Assembly (NCBI GenBank): GCA_963719525.1
Contig: CAVRCG010000001.1
Location: 372,001-436,000, forward strand
Reading direction: 5' to 3'
Length of the DNA: 64,000 nucleotides
Origin: Bernardetia sp963719525
Lineage (GTDB): Bacteria; Bacteroidota; Bacteroidia; Cytophagales; Bernardetiaceae
Made by a program: the position numbers and the translations under genes. Shown piece by piece: positions 46,777 through 55,473 of this stretch. Below the pieces are notes generated by a model that saw only the letters and a list, made by a program, of their open reading frames with translations, did no database searches and was not told the origin of the DNA. How positions within the stretch are numbered: position 1 is the first letter of the stretch; each line of letters opens with the position of its first letter.

Positions 46777-48102
46777 ATGGAAAAACAAATAGATAATCTA
46801 ATAGAAGAACTTCGCTGGCGTGGAATGTTGCAAGACAGCACACCAGACACAGAAAAATACTTGCTTGAAAACAAAATTTCTGGCTACATTGGCTTTGACC
46901 CTACTGCTGACTCATTACATATCGGAAACCTTGCAACAATTATGCTTTTGGTTCATCTTCAGCGTGCAGGACATACTCCTTATGCGCTCGTCGGTGGTGC
47001 GACAGGAATGGTAGGCGACCCTTCAGGGAAATCTTCTGAACGAAATCTTTTAGATGAAAAAACACTTCGCCACAATGAAAAATGTATTGGCGAGCAGTTA
47101 CAGAAATTCTTAGATTTTGAAGGAGAAAATGCAGCCGTTTTAGTAAATAATTACGATTGGTTTAAAGATTTTAGTTTTTTGGAAGTTTTGAGAGATGTAG
47201 GAAAGCATTTGTCGGTCAATTATATGATGGCAAAAGATTCTGTCAAAACACGTCTTGAAACAGGAATTTCATTTACAGAATTTTCGTACCAATTATTACA
47301 GGCTTACGATTTTTATCATTTATACAAAAATCACGGCATCAAACTTCAAATGGGAGGTTCGGATCAATGGGGAAATATTACTTCTGGAACTGAACTTATA
47401 CGAAGAATTAGTAATGCCGAAAGTGAAGCAAATGACGACACAAGAGAACATGCCTTCGCAGTTACGTGTCCATTAGTTACAAAAGCAGATGGTTCGAAAT
47501 TTGGAAAATCAGAGAGTGGAAATGTTTGGCTTGATCCAAATCTTACTTCACCTTACAAATTTTATCAGTTTTGGCTTCATGCAGACGATGATGTTGCACC
47601 TCGTTTGATTCGTGTCTTTACACTTTTGGATAAACAAACGATTGAAGATTTAGAAATCGAACACGAGAAAGATAAAGGCAAAAGAATTTTGCAAAAAGCA
47701 CTTGCCGAAGAAGTAACTGTAAGAGTTCATGGACGAGAAGCCTACAATAATGCTGTCGAAGCTTCTGGAATTTTGTTTTCAAAAGATGTACTAAAAAAGT
47801 TGCAACAAACCGATGAAAAAACAATTTTAGAAATCTTTGAGGATGATCTACAAATTCATATTTCTTTAGATGAATATCATCAAGCTGAAAACATAACCGA
47901 ACTATTGACTACTTTAGCTAAAGATAAAATTTTTGCATCAAAAAGTGAAGCCAAAAAGATGATAAAAGGAGGAGGAGTTAGCATTAATAAAGCAAAAATT
48001 GCTGACCCAGTTATGGAAGTAGATTTTGCGCTCTTGCAAGACAAATATTTGTTGGTGCAGCGAGGAAAGAAAAATTATTATTTGATTTGTGTGAATAAAT
48101 AA
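46777..48102 (+). CDS. tyrS: Tyrosyl-tRNA synthetase
   Basis: A 441-residue class I synthetase. The HIGH-type motif is in GFDPTADSLHIGNLATIM, the tyrosine-binding region includes YQLLQAYDFYHLY, the KMSKS-type loop is SKFGKSESGNVW, and the S4 RNA-binding domain is at the end (FASKSEAKKMIKGGGVSINK). It charges tRNA-Tyr. The frame is intact. The start codon lies only 4 bases after a TATTTTTG sequence that could be a -7 box, implying a very short or absent leader. Confidence 0.97.
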   Translation: MEKQIDNLIEELRWRGMLQDSTPDTEKYLLENKISGYIGFDPTADSLHIGNLATIMLLVHLQRAGHTPYALVGGATGMVGDPSGKSSERNLLDEKTLRHNEKCIGEQLQKFLDFEGENAAVLVNNYDWFKDFSFLEVLRDVGKHLSVNYMMAKDSVKTRLETGISFTEFSYQLLQAYDFYHLYKNHGIKLQMGGSDQWGNITSGTELIRRISNAESEANDDTREHAFAVTCPLVTKADGSKFGKSESGNVWLDPNLTSPYKFYQFWLHADDDVAPRLIRVFTLLDKQTIEDLEIEHEKDKGKRILQKALAEEVTVRVHGREAYNNAVEASGILFSKDVLKKLQQTDEKTILEIFEDDLQIHISLDEYHQAENITELLTTLAKDKIFASKSEAKKMIKGGGVSINKAKIADPVMEVDFALLQDKYLLVQRGKKNYYLICVNK

Positions 48103-48110
48103 ATCATCTT

Positions 48111-48147
48111 CAAACCCTAAAAATCATAAAAGCTTTTAGGGTTTTTT
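48111..48147 (+). terminator. Rho-independent terminator after tyrS
   Basis: Stem AAACCCTAAAA / TTTTAGGGTTT and six T's. Confidence 0.8.
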
Positions 48148-48223
48148 GTTGGAAAACTATATTCACTTTTTTTGCGTTAGATTTATTAAACGATTCATTT
48201 ACTACATTTTTAATACTATCAAA

Positions 48224-48445
48224 ATGGAACAATTCACAATTTATTTGAAAGAACCTCAAAAAAGAGATTTATTAATTGAGTTTTTGAAGAGAATGGAATT
48301 TTTAGAATGGGAAAGCTTAGAAAAATCTACTTCTGAAAACAAAACACAAACTCCTAAAAAGAAAGAAAAATGGACAACATTGGGTTCTGTTAGTTCTAAC
48401 GGAAAAATAAATAATATAAACCTTAGAGATTTTGCACATGATTAA
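48224..48445 (+). CDS. Putative antitoxin of a VapBC-like pair
   Basis: A 73-residue protein (MEQFTIYLKEPQKRDLLIEF). The ATG at 48224 is chosen over one 78 bases upstream that overlaps the tyrS terminator. The N-terminal part could form a short beta strand plus helices; the middle is Lys/Thr-rich and flexible, and the end is NNINLRDFAHD. It overlaps the PIN-domain gene by 8 bases (ATGATTAA), the layout of toxin-antitoxin operons. Antitoxin identity rests on context. Confidence 0.65.
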   Translation: MEQFTIYLKEPQKRDLLIEFLKRMEFLEWESLEKSTSENKTQTPKKKEKWTTLGSVSSNGKINNINLRDFAHD

Positions 48446-48845
48446 TTTAGTTTTAGATACTAATATTTTACTCTATGCTTTAGATGAGAGTGCTGTTTTT
48501 CATTCAAAATCTTTGGAGATAATGAGAAGCACTTCATTTAATCATTTTATAACCACAAAAAGTATTTCAGAATATTTTGCTGTGTGTTCGAAACTTGATT
48601 ATGAACGTGAAAAAGTAATGGCTTTTTATGAAGATATGCAAGAAAACATGTTTTTCTTGTTTCCTAGTAAAAAAAGTTTATCCATTTTCACGGAACTCAT
48701 TGAGAAATATCAGCCTAGAGGAAATCGTATTTTTGATATAGAAATAGTTTCTATTATGTTAGCCAATGAAGTGAAAAACTTAGCTACTTTTAATATAAAT
48801 GATTTCAAAAACATTATAGAAATAAATCTTTTATCTATCAAATAA
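48438..48845 (+). CDS. PIN-domain ribonuclease (VapC-like toxin)
   Basis: A 135-residue PIN domain. Acidic metal-binding residues are visible: Asp7 in NLVLDTNILLYALDE, Glu45 in TTKSISEYFAV, Asp100 in NRIFDIEIVSIM and Asp122 in TFNINDFKNI. VapC enzymes cleave tRNA or rRNA when released from the antitoxin. The ATG at 48438 is chosen over the TTG two codons before it. Translation is probably coupled to the small upstream gene. Confidence 0.85.
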   Translation: MINLVLDTNILLYALDESAVFHSKSLEIMRSTSFNHFITTKSISEYFAVCSKLDYEREKVMAFYEDMQENMFFLFPSKKSLSIFTELIEKYQPRGNRIFDIEIVSIMLANEVKNLATFNINDFKNIIEINLLSIK

Positions 48846-48861
48846 AAATTAGAAGGAAAAC

Positions 48862-49704
48862 TCAAACCAATCGAAGCAAAGGATTTTCCTGCAACTGCCA
48901 AAATAGATTATGAGTTTGATAATTTTCTGGAAAAGAAACTAACTCTACTACTAGTTGCCTATTTCGTTCTGTAAGAGCAGTCAAGAATTTTTTAATCAAA
49001 GCCGTCTGTAACTCTGTTTTTATTACTACATTATTTTTGTCCATTATCTCAATACTTGATTTGTCTTCCGAATTGTAAGTAACAATTACTTTCTCTACTT
49101 GATTATATCCAATAAAAGATTTTTGTCTTTTTTCTGAAAAATAAAGTATCAATTCCTTTTCTCCTACTCCCAACATTGCCTTATCTTTGTTAGAAGAATA
49201 CACCAAATTGATGTAATAACGAGCTAACAAAAGCAAAACAGGCGAACTAATAAGACCAAAAAGACCTACCGAAACACCAAAGTAAAACATAAAAACAACA
49301 TACATTATCATTCCCAAAAGAAGAATAAGCCCTGTTCCTTCTCTTTCATTATAGACTACAATGTTATTTTTTATTGATTCATATTCACTTGTCCAATATC
49401 CATTTTTTGTGTGTTTGCTAAACTTTTTGAATGATTTTGCGCCTTCTAATGGAATAAAAACAGTTTCTTGTTTTGCTCTTGCCAGAACAAGACTTTGTCC
49501 GAAAGTAGGCTTTTTGATTGTCCTGCTTTGATTGCAATGTTTTTTATCCAAATAAATCCACGTATCTTTCAAAAAAGCCGATTTACACTCTGCACAAAAA
49601 ACAACCTCATCTCCTTCTTCTATCAAATCTCCAGTAATTGGGTCTTGACGGTTTTCCTTTAAAAAGGCTGAATGTTCCTCACTATTTATTTTATGGATGT
49701 GCAT
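48862..49704 (-). CDS. Membrane protein with N-terminal zinc-ribbon/RING-like domain
   Basis: A 280-residue protein. Residues about 18-58 (DPITGDLIEEGDEVVFCAEC, then KDTWIYLDKKHC) resemble the short RING/treble-clef module seen in Bacteroidota envelope proteins, although the first ligand expected as Cys is Asp here, so zinc binding may be incomplete. Two adjacent hydrophobic segments follow (GLILLLGMIMYVVFMFYFGV and GLFGLISSPVLLLLARYYI), then a beta-rich domain. It converges on the PIN gene. Function unknown. Confidence 0.6.
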   Translation of the reverse strand: MHIHKINSEEHSAFLKENRQDPITGDLIEEGDEVVFCAECKSAFLKDTWIYLDKKHCNQSRTIKKPTFGQSLVLARAKQETVFIPLEGAKSFKKFSKHTKNGYWTSEYESIKNNIVVYNEREGTGLILLLGMIMYVVFMFYFGVSVGLFGLISSPVLLLLARYYINLVYSSNKDKAMLGVGEKELILYFSEKRQKSFIGYNQVEKVIVTYNSEDKSSIEIMDKNNVVIKTELQTALIKKFLTALTERNRQLVVELVSFPENYQTHNLFWQLQENPLLRLV

Positions 49705-49866
49705 ACATTTAATTTTATCAAACAGATTATTTTTAGATTAAACTTAATTTTGAATTATATAGTTTTGGTAAAGAAATCAAAAATCAATCAAAAAACAGCA
49801 TTTGAATTTTAATTCGTTCAATCAATAAAATTAGCGTTCCAATAAAAAAGCAAAACGAAAATATAG

Positions 49867-49897
49867 TTGCCAAACTCTTTGTTAGTATTTACCTTTG
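49867..49897 (+). promoter_or_regulatory. Promoter of prfB (TTG-N20-TACCTTTG)
   Basis: TTG at 49867-49869 and TACCTTTG at 49890-49897, spaced as in the Bacteroidota -33/-7 consensus, 28 bases before the prfB ATG. Confidence 0.65.
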
Positions 49898-49925
49898 TCA
49901 AAACGAAAATTAATTTAATTTATTT

Positions 49926-51004
49926 ATGACTCCAGACCAATTACGTGCCTTGCAAAATCGAACAGAAGATTTGCGAGGCTATCTTTGACTACGAAACCAA
50001 AAAAGCCGAAATCGAAGAAGAGCAAGAACAAACCTTCAAACCCGATTTTTGGAATAATCCAGAGGAAGCTGAAAAGCTACTCAAAACCATTAAAGCAAAA
50101 AAAATATGGACAGATAGATTCGAAAAACTCTTTACTCAATTAGGAGATTTAGAAGTTTTATATGAATTTTATCAAGCCGAAGAAGCCACCGAAAAAGAAA
50201 TCAACAAAGAAGCTGCAAAAGTTACCAAAACTTTAGAAAACTTAGAATTCCAAAAAATGCTAAGTGGAGAAGAAGACAAACTAGACGCAATCTTAGAGAT
50301 AAATTCGGGTGCAGGAGGAACAGAAAGTCAAGACTGGTCTGAAATGCTTTTGAGAATGTACAGAATGTGGGCAGAAAAAAACGATTACAAATACCAACTT
50401 CTTGACCTCGTAAATGGAGATGTAGCAGGAATAAAATCGGTTACTATTCGTGTAAGTGGTGATTTTGCGTATGGATATTTAAAGTCTGAAAACGGTGTTC
50501 ATCGTTTGGTGCGTATTTCTCCTTATAATTCGGCTGGAAAACGTCAGACTTCTTTTGCTTCTGTTTATGTGTATCCGTTGGTTGATGATTCTATCGAAAT
50601 TGAAAATCAATCCTGCTGATATTGAGCGTCAGACGTTCCGTTCGGGTGGTGCTGGTGGACAGAATGTAAATAAAGTAGAAACGGCAGTTCGTTTAAAACA
50701 TATTCCAACAGGAATTGTAGCCGAATGTCAGCAAGAGCGTTCTCAACTTCAAAATGGAGAGCTGGCGATGGAAATGCTAAAAGCAAAACTCTATCAAATT
50801 GAAGTAGAAAAGCGAAATGCTGCAAGAGATGAAGTTGAAAGCTCAAAAAAGAAAATTGAGTTCGGTTCACAGATTCGAAACTATGTTCTGCACCCTTACA
50901 AACTCATAAAAGATGTACGGACAGGATATGAACGAACCGATATTCAAGCCGTTTTAGATGGCGATTTGACCGAATATATGAAAGCCTTTTTGATGGAAAA
51001 TTAA
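49926..51004 (+). pseudogene. prfB: Peptide chain release factor 2, with the programmed +1 site and one additional +1 shift
   Basis: ATG 49926 opens MTPDQLRALQNRTEDLRGYL and meets TGA at 49986-49988 in CTT-TGA-C, the classic autoregulatory RF2 frameshift site; translation resumes at GAC (49987). The protein continues to GAGGTESQDWSEMLL, SPYNSAGKRQTSFASV (a SPF-type stop-codon-reading loop) and DDSIEIE, then is broken by a second +1 shift at about 50594-50608. The last frame has INPADIERQTF and the GGQ loop SGGAGGQNVNKVETAVR. The total fits 358 residues. The second shift has no known regulatory counterpart and is probably an error. Confidence 0.9.
49983..49989 (+). promoter_or_regulatory. prfB: prfB programmed +1 frameshift signal (CTTTGAC)
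   Basis: GGCTATCTTTGAC carries the conserved CTT-TGA-C slip site. Low RF2 lets the ribosome slip from CTT into the +1 frame; high RF2 terminates. A Gly-rich SD-like AGG is not conserved here (GCGAGGC instead). Confidence 0.9.
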
Positions 51005-51026
51005 AAATGGTATCTTAACCTTTTAC

Positions 51027-51047
51027 CCACGAATAAATTCGTGGGTT
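51027..51047. repeat. CCCACGAATAAATTCGTGGG palindrome, copy after prfB
   Basis: Perfect match to the palindrome in the MITE-like element at 24.8-24.9 kb and to 3434-3457. It lies 22 bases after the prfB stop and is followed by TTTTATTTT, so it may serve as the prfB terminator. Confidence 0.75.
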
Positions 51048-51091
51048 TTATTTTAAAATAGACTTAGATTTTTTACTATACAAAACTAAAA

Positions 51092-52036
51092 ATGAATGAA
51101 TGGTTGGAAGGCGACGAAACTCCAAAAGAAAAACCACGAAAAATTTGGATTGCTGCTTTGCTTTCCATTCTTGCATTTCCGTTAGGACAGCTTTATAACG
51201 GACAACCAAAAAAAGCTTTAGTGCTTTTTCTTATGATTACGTTTACCACTATTATTTTCAGACTAACCAGATGGATAACTTTTTTTGAAGGCGCAGTAGT
51301 ATTTACTTTTTTGGCTTTATCCATCTTACTCTATGGAATTATAGATGCTATTATTTGGGCAAAAAAACAGAAAAATTTTATCCCACAGTCTTATAATAAT
51401 TGGTCATATTATATTTTGGTAGGACTTGTTTTTGGAGTTGTAAATGTTTTTTTTGGTGGTTGGGAGGGCTTAGAAGCTAAAAATTTCAGTATTCCAACAC
51501 TATCAAATCAACCTACTATTTTAGAAGGCGACCGTATTTTAGCAGATATGGCAGCTTATCAAAATCAAGATCCAAAAAGAGGAGATATAGTTATTTATTT
51601 AATCTATGATGAGAAGTTGGAAGAAGATATTCATTATATTTTTAGAGTTGTTGCTCTTCCAAATGATGAAGTAAGCGTTAAGGAAAATATTGTTTATATA
51701 AATGGACAAAAAAGCAAAACAGAATTTTTAGAAACTAGAATTATAGAAAACGAATTTAATTATAATGGAAAAGATACAATAGAATATTTAAAAGAAACAT
51801 TTCTAAACAATCAAGAACATATAATTGCTAGAAAATTGAACCCTCCAGAATATAGTCAAACTGCAACTATGGAAGCATTAAGAGTTCCAGAGAACAGTTA
51901 TTTTGTGATGGGAGACAATAGAGATTTTGCTTCTGATAGCAGATTTAAAGGTTCTGTAAATAGAGATAGAATTGTAGGAAAAGCTAGTTTTGTGTATTGG
52001 AGAAATGGAGAAATTGTAAATATTAGAATTGAGTAA
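51092..52036 (+). CDS. S26 signal-peptidase-like protein lacking the usual catalytic lysine
   Basis: A 314-residue protein. Residues about 17-92 hold three hydrophobic segments; another lies at about 105-121; the S26 domain follows. The serine box reads SIPTLSNQPTILEGDRI (Ser138 where the usual box is SGSMxPTL), the lysine box reads IHYIFRVVALPNDEV with Phe184 where the general-base Lys stands, and the last box is VMGDNRDFASDSR. Other boxes are well kept, so the fold is clear, but catalysis by the standard Ser-Lys dyad is doubtful. It is 87 bases after prfB. Confidence 0.8.
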   Translation: MNEWLEGDETPKEKPRKIWIAALLSILAFPLGQLYNGQPKKALVLFLMITFTTIIFRLTRWITFFEGAVVFTFLALSILLYGIIDAIIWAKKQKNFIPQSYNNWSYYILVGLVFGVVNVFFGGWEGLEAKNFSIPTLSNQPTILEGDRILADMAAYQNQDPKRGDIVIYLIYDEKLEEDIHYIFRVVALPNDEVSVKENIVYINGQKSKTEFLETRIIENEFNYNGKDTIEYLKETFLNNQEHIIARKLNPPEYSQTATMEALRVPENSYFVMGDNRDFASDSRFKGSVNRDRIVGKASFVYWRNGEIVNIRIE

Positions 52037-52067
52037 TTGCAATTATCAGAAAAATAGCGTACTTTTG
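52037..52067 (+). promoter_or_regulatory. Promoter of rpsO (TTG-N20-TACTTTTG)
   Basis: TTG at 52037-52039 and TACTTTTG at 52060-52067, with Bacteroidota spacing; it just overlaps the end of the preceding gene's intergenic start. Confidence 0.6.
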
Positions 52068-52071
52068 CGCT

Positions 52072-52260
52072 CCATTCAGTTATCTATAAAGGATGATTGC
52101 CGAGGTTGGATTTAGTCTGAAAACGAATTACAGAAATGAAATTTGCTTTCAAATCACAAAATATAAATCTAAGACTGAATGGTGTGATAAAGAATTGACC
52201 TTAGCATTTAATCAAACCGTACAAAATTATATAAGTTTGTACAAAAACAAATAAAACAAA
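52072..52260 (+). promoter_or_regulatory. Structured leader of rpsO
   Basis: The ~190-base leader contains a long-range perfect 9-bp pairing, CCATTCAGT (52072-52080) with ACTGAATGG (52174-52182), extended nearby by GATTTAGTCT / AGACTG. S15 represses its own mRNA through leader structures in several phyla; this leader is a candidate for that role (inference). Confidence 0.45.
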
Positions 52261-52548
52261 ATGGCAAGAGTTGCATATTTAGATCCAGCAGCAAAAGAAG
52301 AAATTTTTGAAAAAAATAGTCTTTCTAAAAGTAAAACAGATACAGGTTCTTCAGAATCTCAAATCGCTCTTTTCACACACCGTATCAATTACCTTACTGA
52401 GCATTTGAAAATCCACAAAAAAGACCATGCTAGTCGTTTAGGTCTTTTGAAATTGGTAGGAAAGCGTCGTAGTTTGTTAGATTATCTTATCAAAACTGAC
52501 GTATTGCGTTACCGTGCTATCATCAAAGAATTAGGAATTCGTAAGTAA
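52261..52548 (+). CDS. rpsO: Ribosomal protein S15
   Basis: A 95-residue protein of the 30S subunit, slightly longer than the 89-residue norm. It has the family core TDTGSSESQIALFTHRINYL (contacting 16S rRNA), LKIHKKDHASRLGLLKLVGK and RRSLLDYL near the end. It is followed by a terminator. pnp lies downstream, as in many bacteria, but is separated by a 390-base repeat-bearing gap. Confidence 0.96.
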   Translation: MARVAYLDPAAKEEIFEKNSLSKSKTDTGSSESQIALFTHRINYLTEHLKIHKKDHASRLGLLKLVGKRRSLLDYLIKTDVLRYRAIIKELGIRK

Positions 52549-52582
52549 TTGAACTAAATTTTTGACAAAGATTTTCATAAAA

Positions 52583-52627
52583 AAGGAATTTTCAAGATTA
52601 GAAATAATTTTGAGAATTCCTTTTTTG
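52583..52627 (+). terminator. Rho-independent terminator after rpsO
   Basis: Stem AAAGGAATTTTCAA / TTGAGAATTCCTTT (one mismatch) and T's, 35 bases after the stop. Confidence 0.7.
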
Positions 52628-52670
52628 CATTTTCAATATAACTATTTAAGCCAATAATAAATTTTGATTT

Positions 52671-52857
52671 TTACTCTGTTAGGAGTTTTATATTGGTAGG
52701 AAAATTAACAAATTAACATCTCATTTACTCCGTAGGAGTTGTATATGTATAGTATTTTGTTTGAATGTGATAAAACATTACCAATATAAAGTTCCTAACG
52801 GAACAGGAATCACATTTTTCATTCATCTTTCTACCAATATACAGTTCCTACAGAACA
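52671..52857. repeat. Composite repeat element, second copy
   Basis: Two forward units (52671-52700; 52725-52748) with TACTCnGTTAGGAGTT or ACTCCGTAGGAGTTGTATAT, followed by two inverted units (52778-52805; 52831-52857) with TACCAATATAAAGTTCCTA. The order and spacing match the inner part of 14946-15249, but the outer ACCATGTCCGTCAAG arms are absent. Confidence 0.7.
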
Positions 52858-52939
52858 GAACGACTTCAAAAAAATAATTGAAATACTAAAAAAAACTGTA
52901 TCTTCGTATCAAATAAACACAAAAAATAAAAAACAGTAA

Positions 52940-55209
52940 ATGAAACCAAATCCGATTATCAAAACGGTTTCTCTCCCAGACGGACGAGAAATAAGTGTAG
53001 AAACTGGCGTACTCGCCAAACAAGCAAGTGGTGCAGTAGTAGTAAGAATGGGAAAAACGATGCTTTTGGCTACCGTAGTAGGTGCAAAAGAAGCTCGTGA
53101 AGGAATGAATTTTTTCCCTCTTTCAGTAGATTATCAAGAAAAATTTGCCTCTAATGGTCGTATCCCCGGTGGCTTTTTGAAGCGTGAGGGAAGATTATCA
53201 GACCACGAAATTCTGATTTCAAGAATTATAGATAGAGCTGTTCGTCCTCTTTTTCCTGATAACTATCACAACGAAACACAGATTATGATTTCGCTTATCT
53301 CTGCTGATAGCGAAGTTTTGCCTGATGCGTTGGCTGGTTTTGCTGCTTCGGCTGCCATTGCAGTTTCCGATTTGCCGATGCTTGAGCCTATGTCAGAAGT
53401 ACGAGTAATTAAGTTAGGAGAAGAATATATCATCAATCCAACGCCTGCTCAAATGGAAGAAGCAAGTCTGGAATGTATTGTCGCTGCAACGTTTGACAAT
53501 ATTATGATGGTAGAAGGAGAATCTAAAGAAGTAAGCGAAGAAGATTTATTAAAAGCAATTCAAGTAGCACACGAAACGATTAAGTTACAATGTACGCTGC
53601 AAAGAGAAATGGCAGAGCTTGTTGGAAGTACAGAAAAGCGAGTACATTTGCAACCAGAAGGCAATGAAGAATTGGAGAAAATGCTCCACGAAAATTATTA
53701 TCAAGCCATTTATGATTCTGTAAAAGCTGGTACTTCACACAGCAAGTCAGAACGTGGCGATAATTTTAAAGCAATCAAACAATCGTATATTCGATACGCT
53801 TCCAGAAGAACCTAGTGAAGACGAAAAAGTAGATAGAAGTTTGGTAAGTACATATTTCAAAAAAATGTATAAATCGGCTGCTCGTAACTTCGTTTTAGAT
53901 GAAGGAATACGTCTTGATGGAAGAAAAACAAATGAAGTGCGTTCTATCTGGTCAGAAATTGATTATTTACCCTCTGCACACGGTTCGGCTGTCTTTACTC
54001 GTGGCGAAACACAGTCGCTCACAACAGTTACGTTAGGTACAAAACTAGACGAACAAATGATTGATGGAGCGATGAACTCTGGTTATAATCGTTTTATTTT
54101 GCATTACAATTTCCCTGCATTTTCTACTGGCGAAGCTCGTCCGAATCGTTGGACCAGGTCGTCGTGAAGTAGGACACGGAAATTTGGCTATGCGTGCCTT
54201 GAAAAATATTTTGCCTTCTTATGAGGATAATCCTTATACGGTTCGTGTAGTTTCTGATATTTTGGAATCGAATGGTTCGTCTTCCATGGCTACTGTTTGT
54301 GCTGGTTCGATGGCTCTTATGGATGCAGGTGTAAATCTTAAAGCACCCGTTTCTGGTATTGCAATGGGTATGATTTCGGATAGCGAAACAGGAAAATTTG
54401 CTATTCTTTCTGATATTTTGGGTGATGAAGATCATTTGGGAGATATGGATTTCAAATTAACTGGTACAGCAAACGGAATTACGGCTTATCAAATGGACAT
54501 CAAAATTGATGGACTCTCGTATGAAATTTTGCATAAAGCACTATTGCAAGCAAAGGAAGGTCGTTTACACATTTTGGAAGAGATGAGCAAGACGATTACA
54601 GAAGCTCGTGTAGAAGTAAAAGATCACGCTCCACGTATTCATCAAATTATTATTCCTCGTGAACTTATTGGTGCAGTTATCGGACCTGGAGGAAAAATTG
54701 TACAAGAAATTCAGCGTGAAACAGGTGCAACCATTACGATTGAAGAAGTAAATAATGCAGGACGAGTTTCTATTTTTGCAACCGATAAAGATGTTCTCAA
54801 CAAAGCAAGATCGATTGTAGAAGAAATCGTAACGCCACCAGAAGAAGGAAAAGTATATGAAGGAACGGTTAAAAAAATAACTGACTTTGGTGCTTTTGTA
54901 GAATTTATGAAAGGAAAAGAAGGCTTGCTTCATATTTCTGAAATTACATGGGAGCGTTTGGCATCTATGGAAGGAGTTTTGGAAGAAGGCGAAGAAGTGC
55001 AAGTAAAATTAATGGAAGTAGATCAGCGTTCTGGTAAATTCCGTTTATCAAGAAAAGTATTATTACCAAAACCAGAGGGTTACGAAGAGCGACCACCTAG
55101 AAATGACAGAGGAGGAAACGACCGTGGTGGAAGCCGTGGCAATGGTAGAGATAGCAGAGGAGGAAACGACAGAGGAAGAGATTCTTGTCCACCTCGTAGA
55201 AATAGCTAA
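52940..55209 (+). pseudogene. pnp: Polynucleotide phosphorylase, two +1 frameshifts, with RGG-type tail
   Basis: Three frames make one ~755-residue PNPase: first RNase PH domain (GVLAKQASGAVVVRMGKTML, GRIPGGFLKREGR), second (LDEGIRLDGRKTNEVRSIW, GRREVGHGNLAMRAL), KH domain (PRELIGAVIGPGGKIVQEI) and S1 domain (YEGTVKKITDFGAFVEFMKG). It degrades RNA phosphorolytically in the degradosome. One-base insertions lie at 53790-53794 (TTCGATACG; removing a T gives SYIDTLPEEP) and at about 54145-54152 (AATCGTTGGACC; removing a T gives NRGPGRREV). The C-terminus carries an added Arg/Gly/Asp-rich tail (RNDRGGNDRGGSRGNGRD). Confidence 0.92.
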
Positions 55210-55217
55210 ATTATTCA

Positions 55218-55252
55218 TTTTTCCATAAAATAGGGGTTTGCAAACCCTACTA
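55218..55252. repeat. GGGTTTGCAAACCC hairpin, diverged copy
   Basis: TTTTCCATAAAATAGGGGTT then TGCAAACCCTACTATTTA; a member of the family whose best copy is at 32074-32118. It lies just after pnp. Confidence 0.65.
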
Positions 55253-55407
55253 TTTACTCACATGTTTTTTTGAATGAAAAGCCTCGTATTTGTAGGGAAT
55301 TTTTAAGTTAGCAAAGCTAAATGGCTTGCACTTTTCTAATCGGACGTTGATAATGGGAGTTATGAAAGTTCAAACAGCTTCAATGTCATTTTTTTATAAA
55401 TACACAA

Positions 55408-55443
55408 AAAAAACGGAAAGTCAATTAAGACTTTCCGTTTTTT
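55408..55443. terminator. Bidirectional terminator between pnp and the giant T9SS gene
   Basis: Perfect 12-bp stem AAACGGAAAGTC / GACTTTCCGTTT with A and T runs on both sides, serving both convergent genes. Confidence 0.82.
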
Positions 55444-55473
55444 GATTTATATAAAAAGAAATCTATTTAATGA

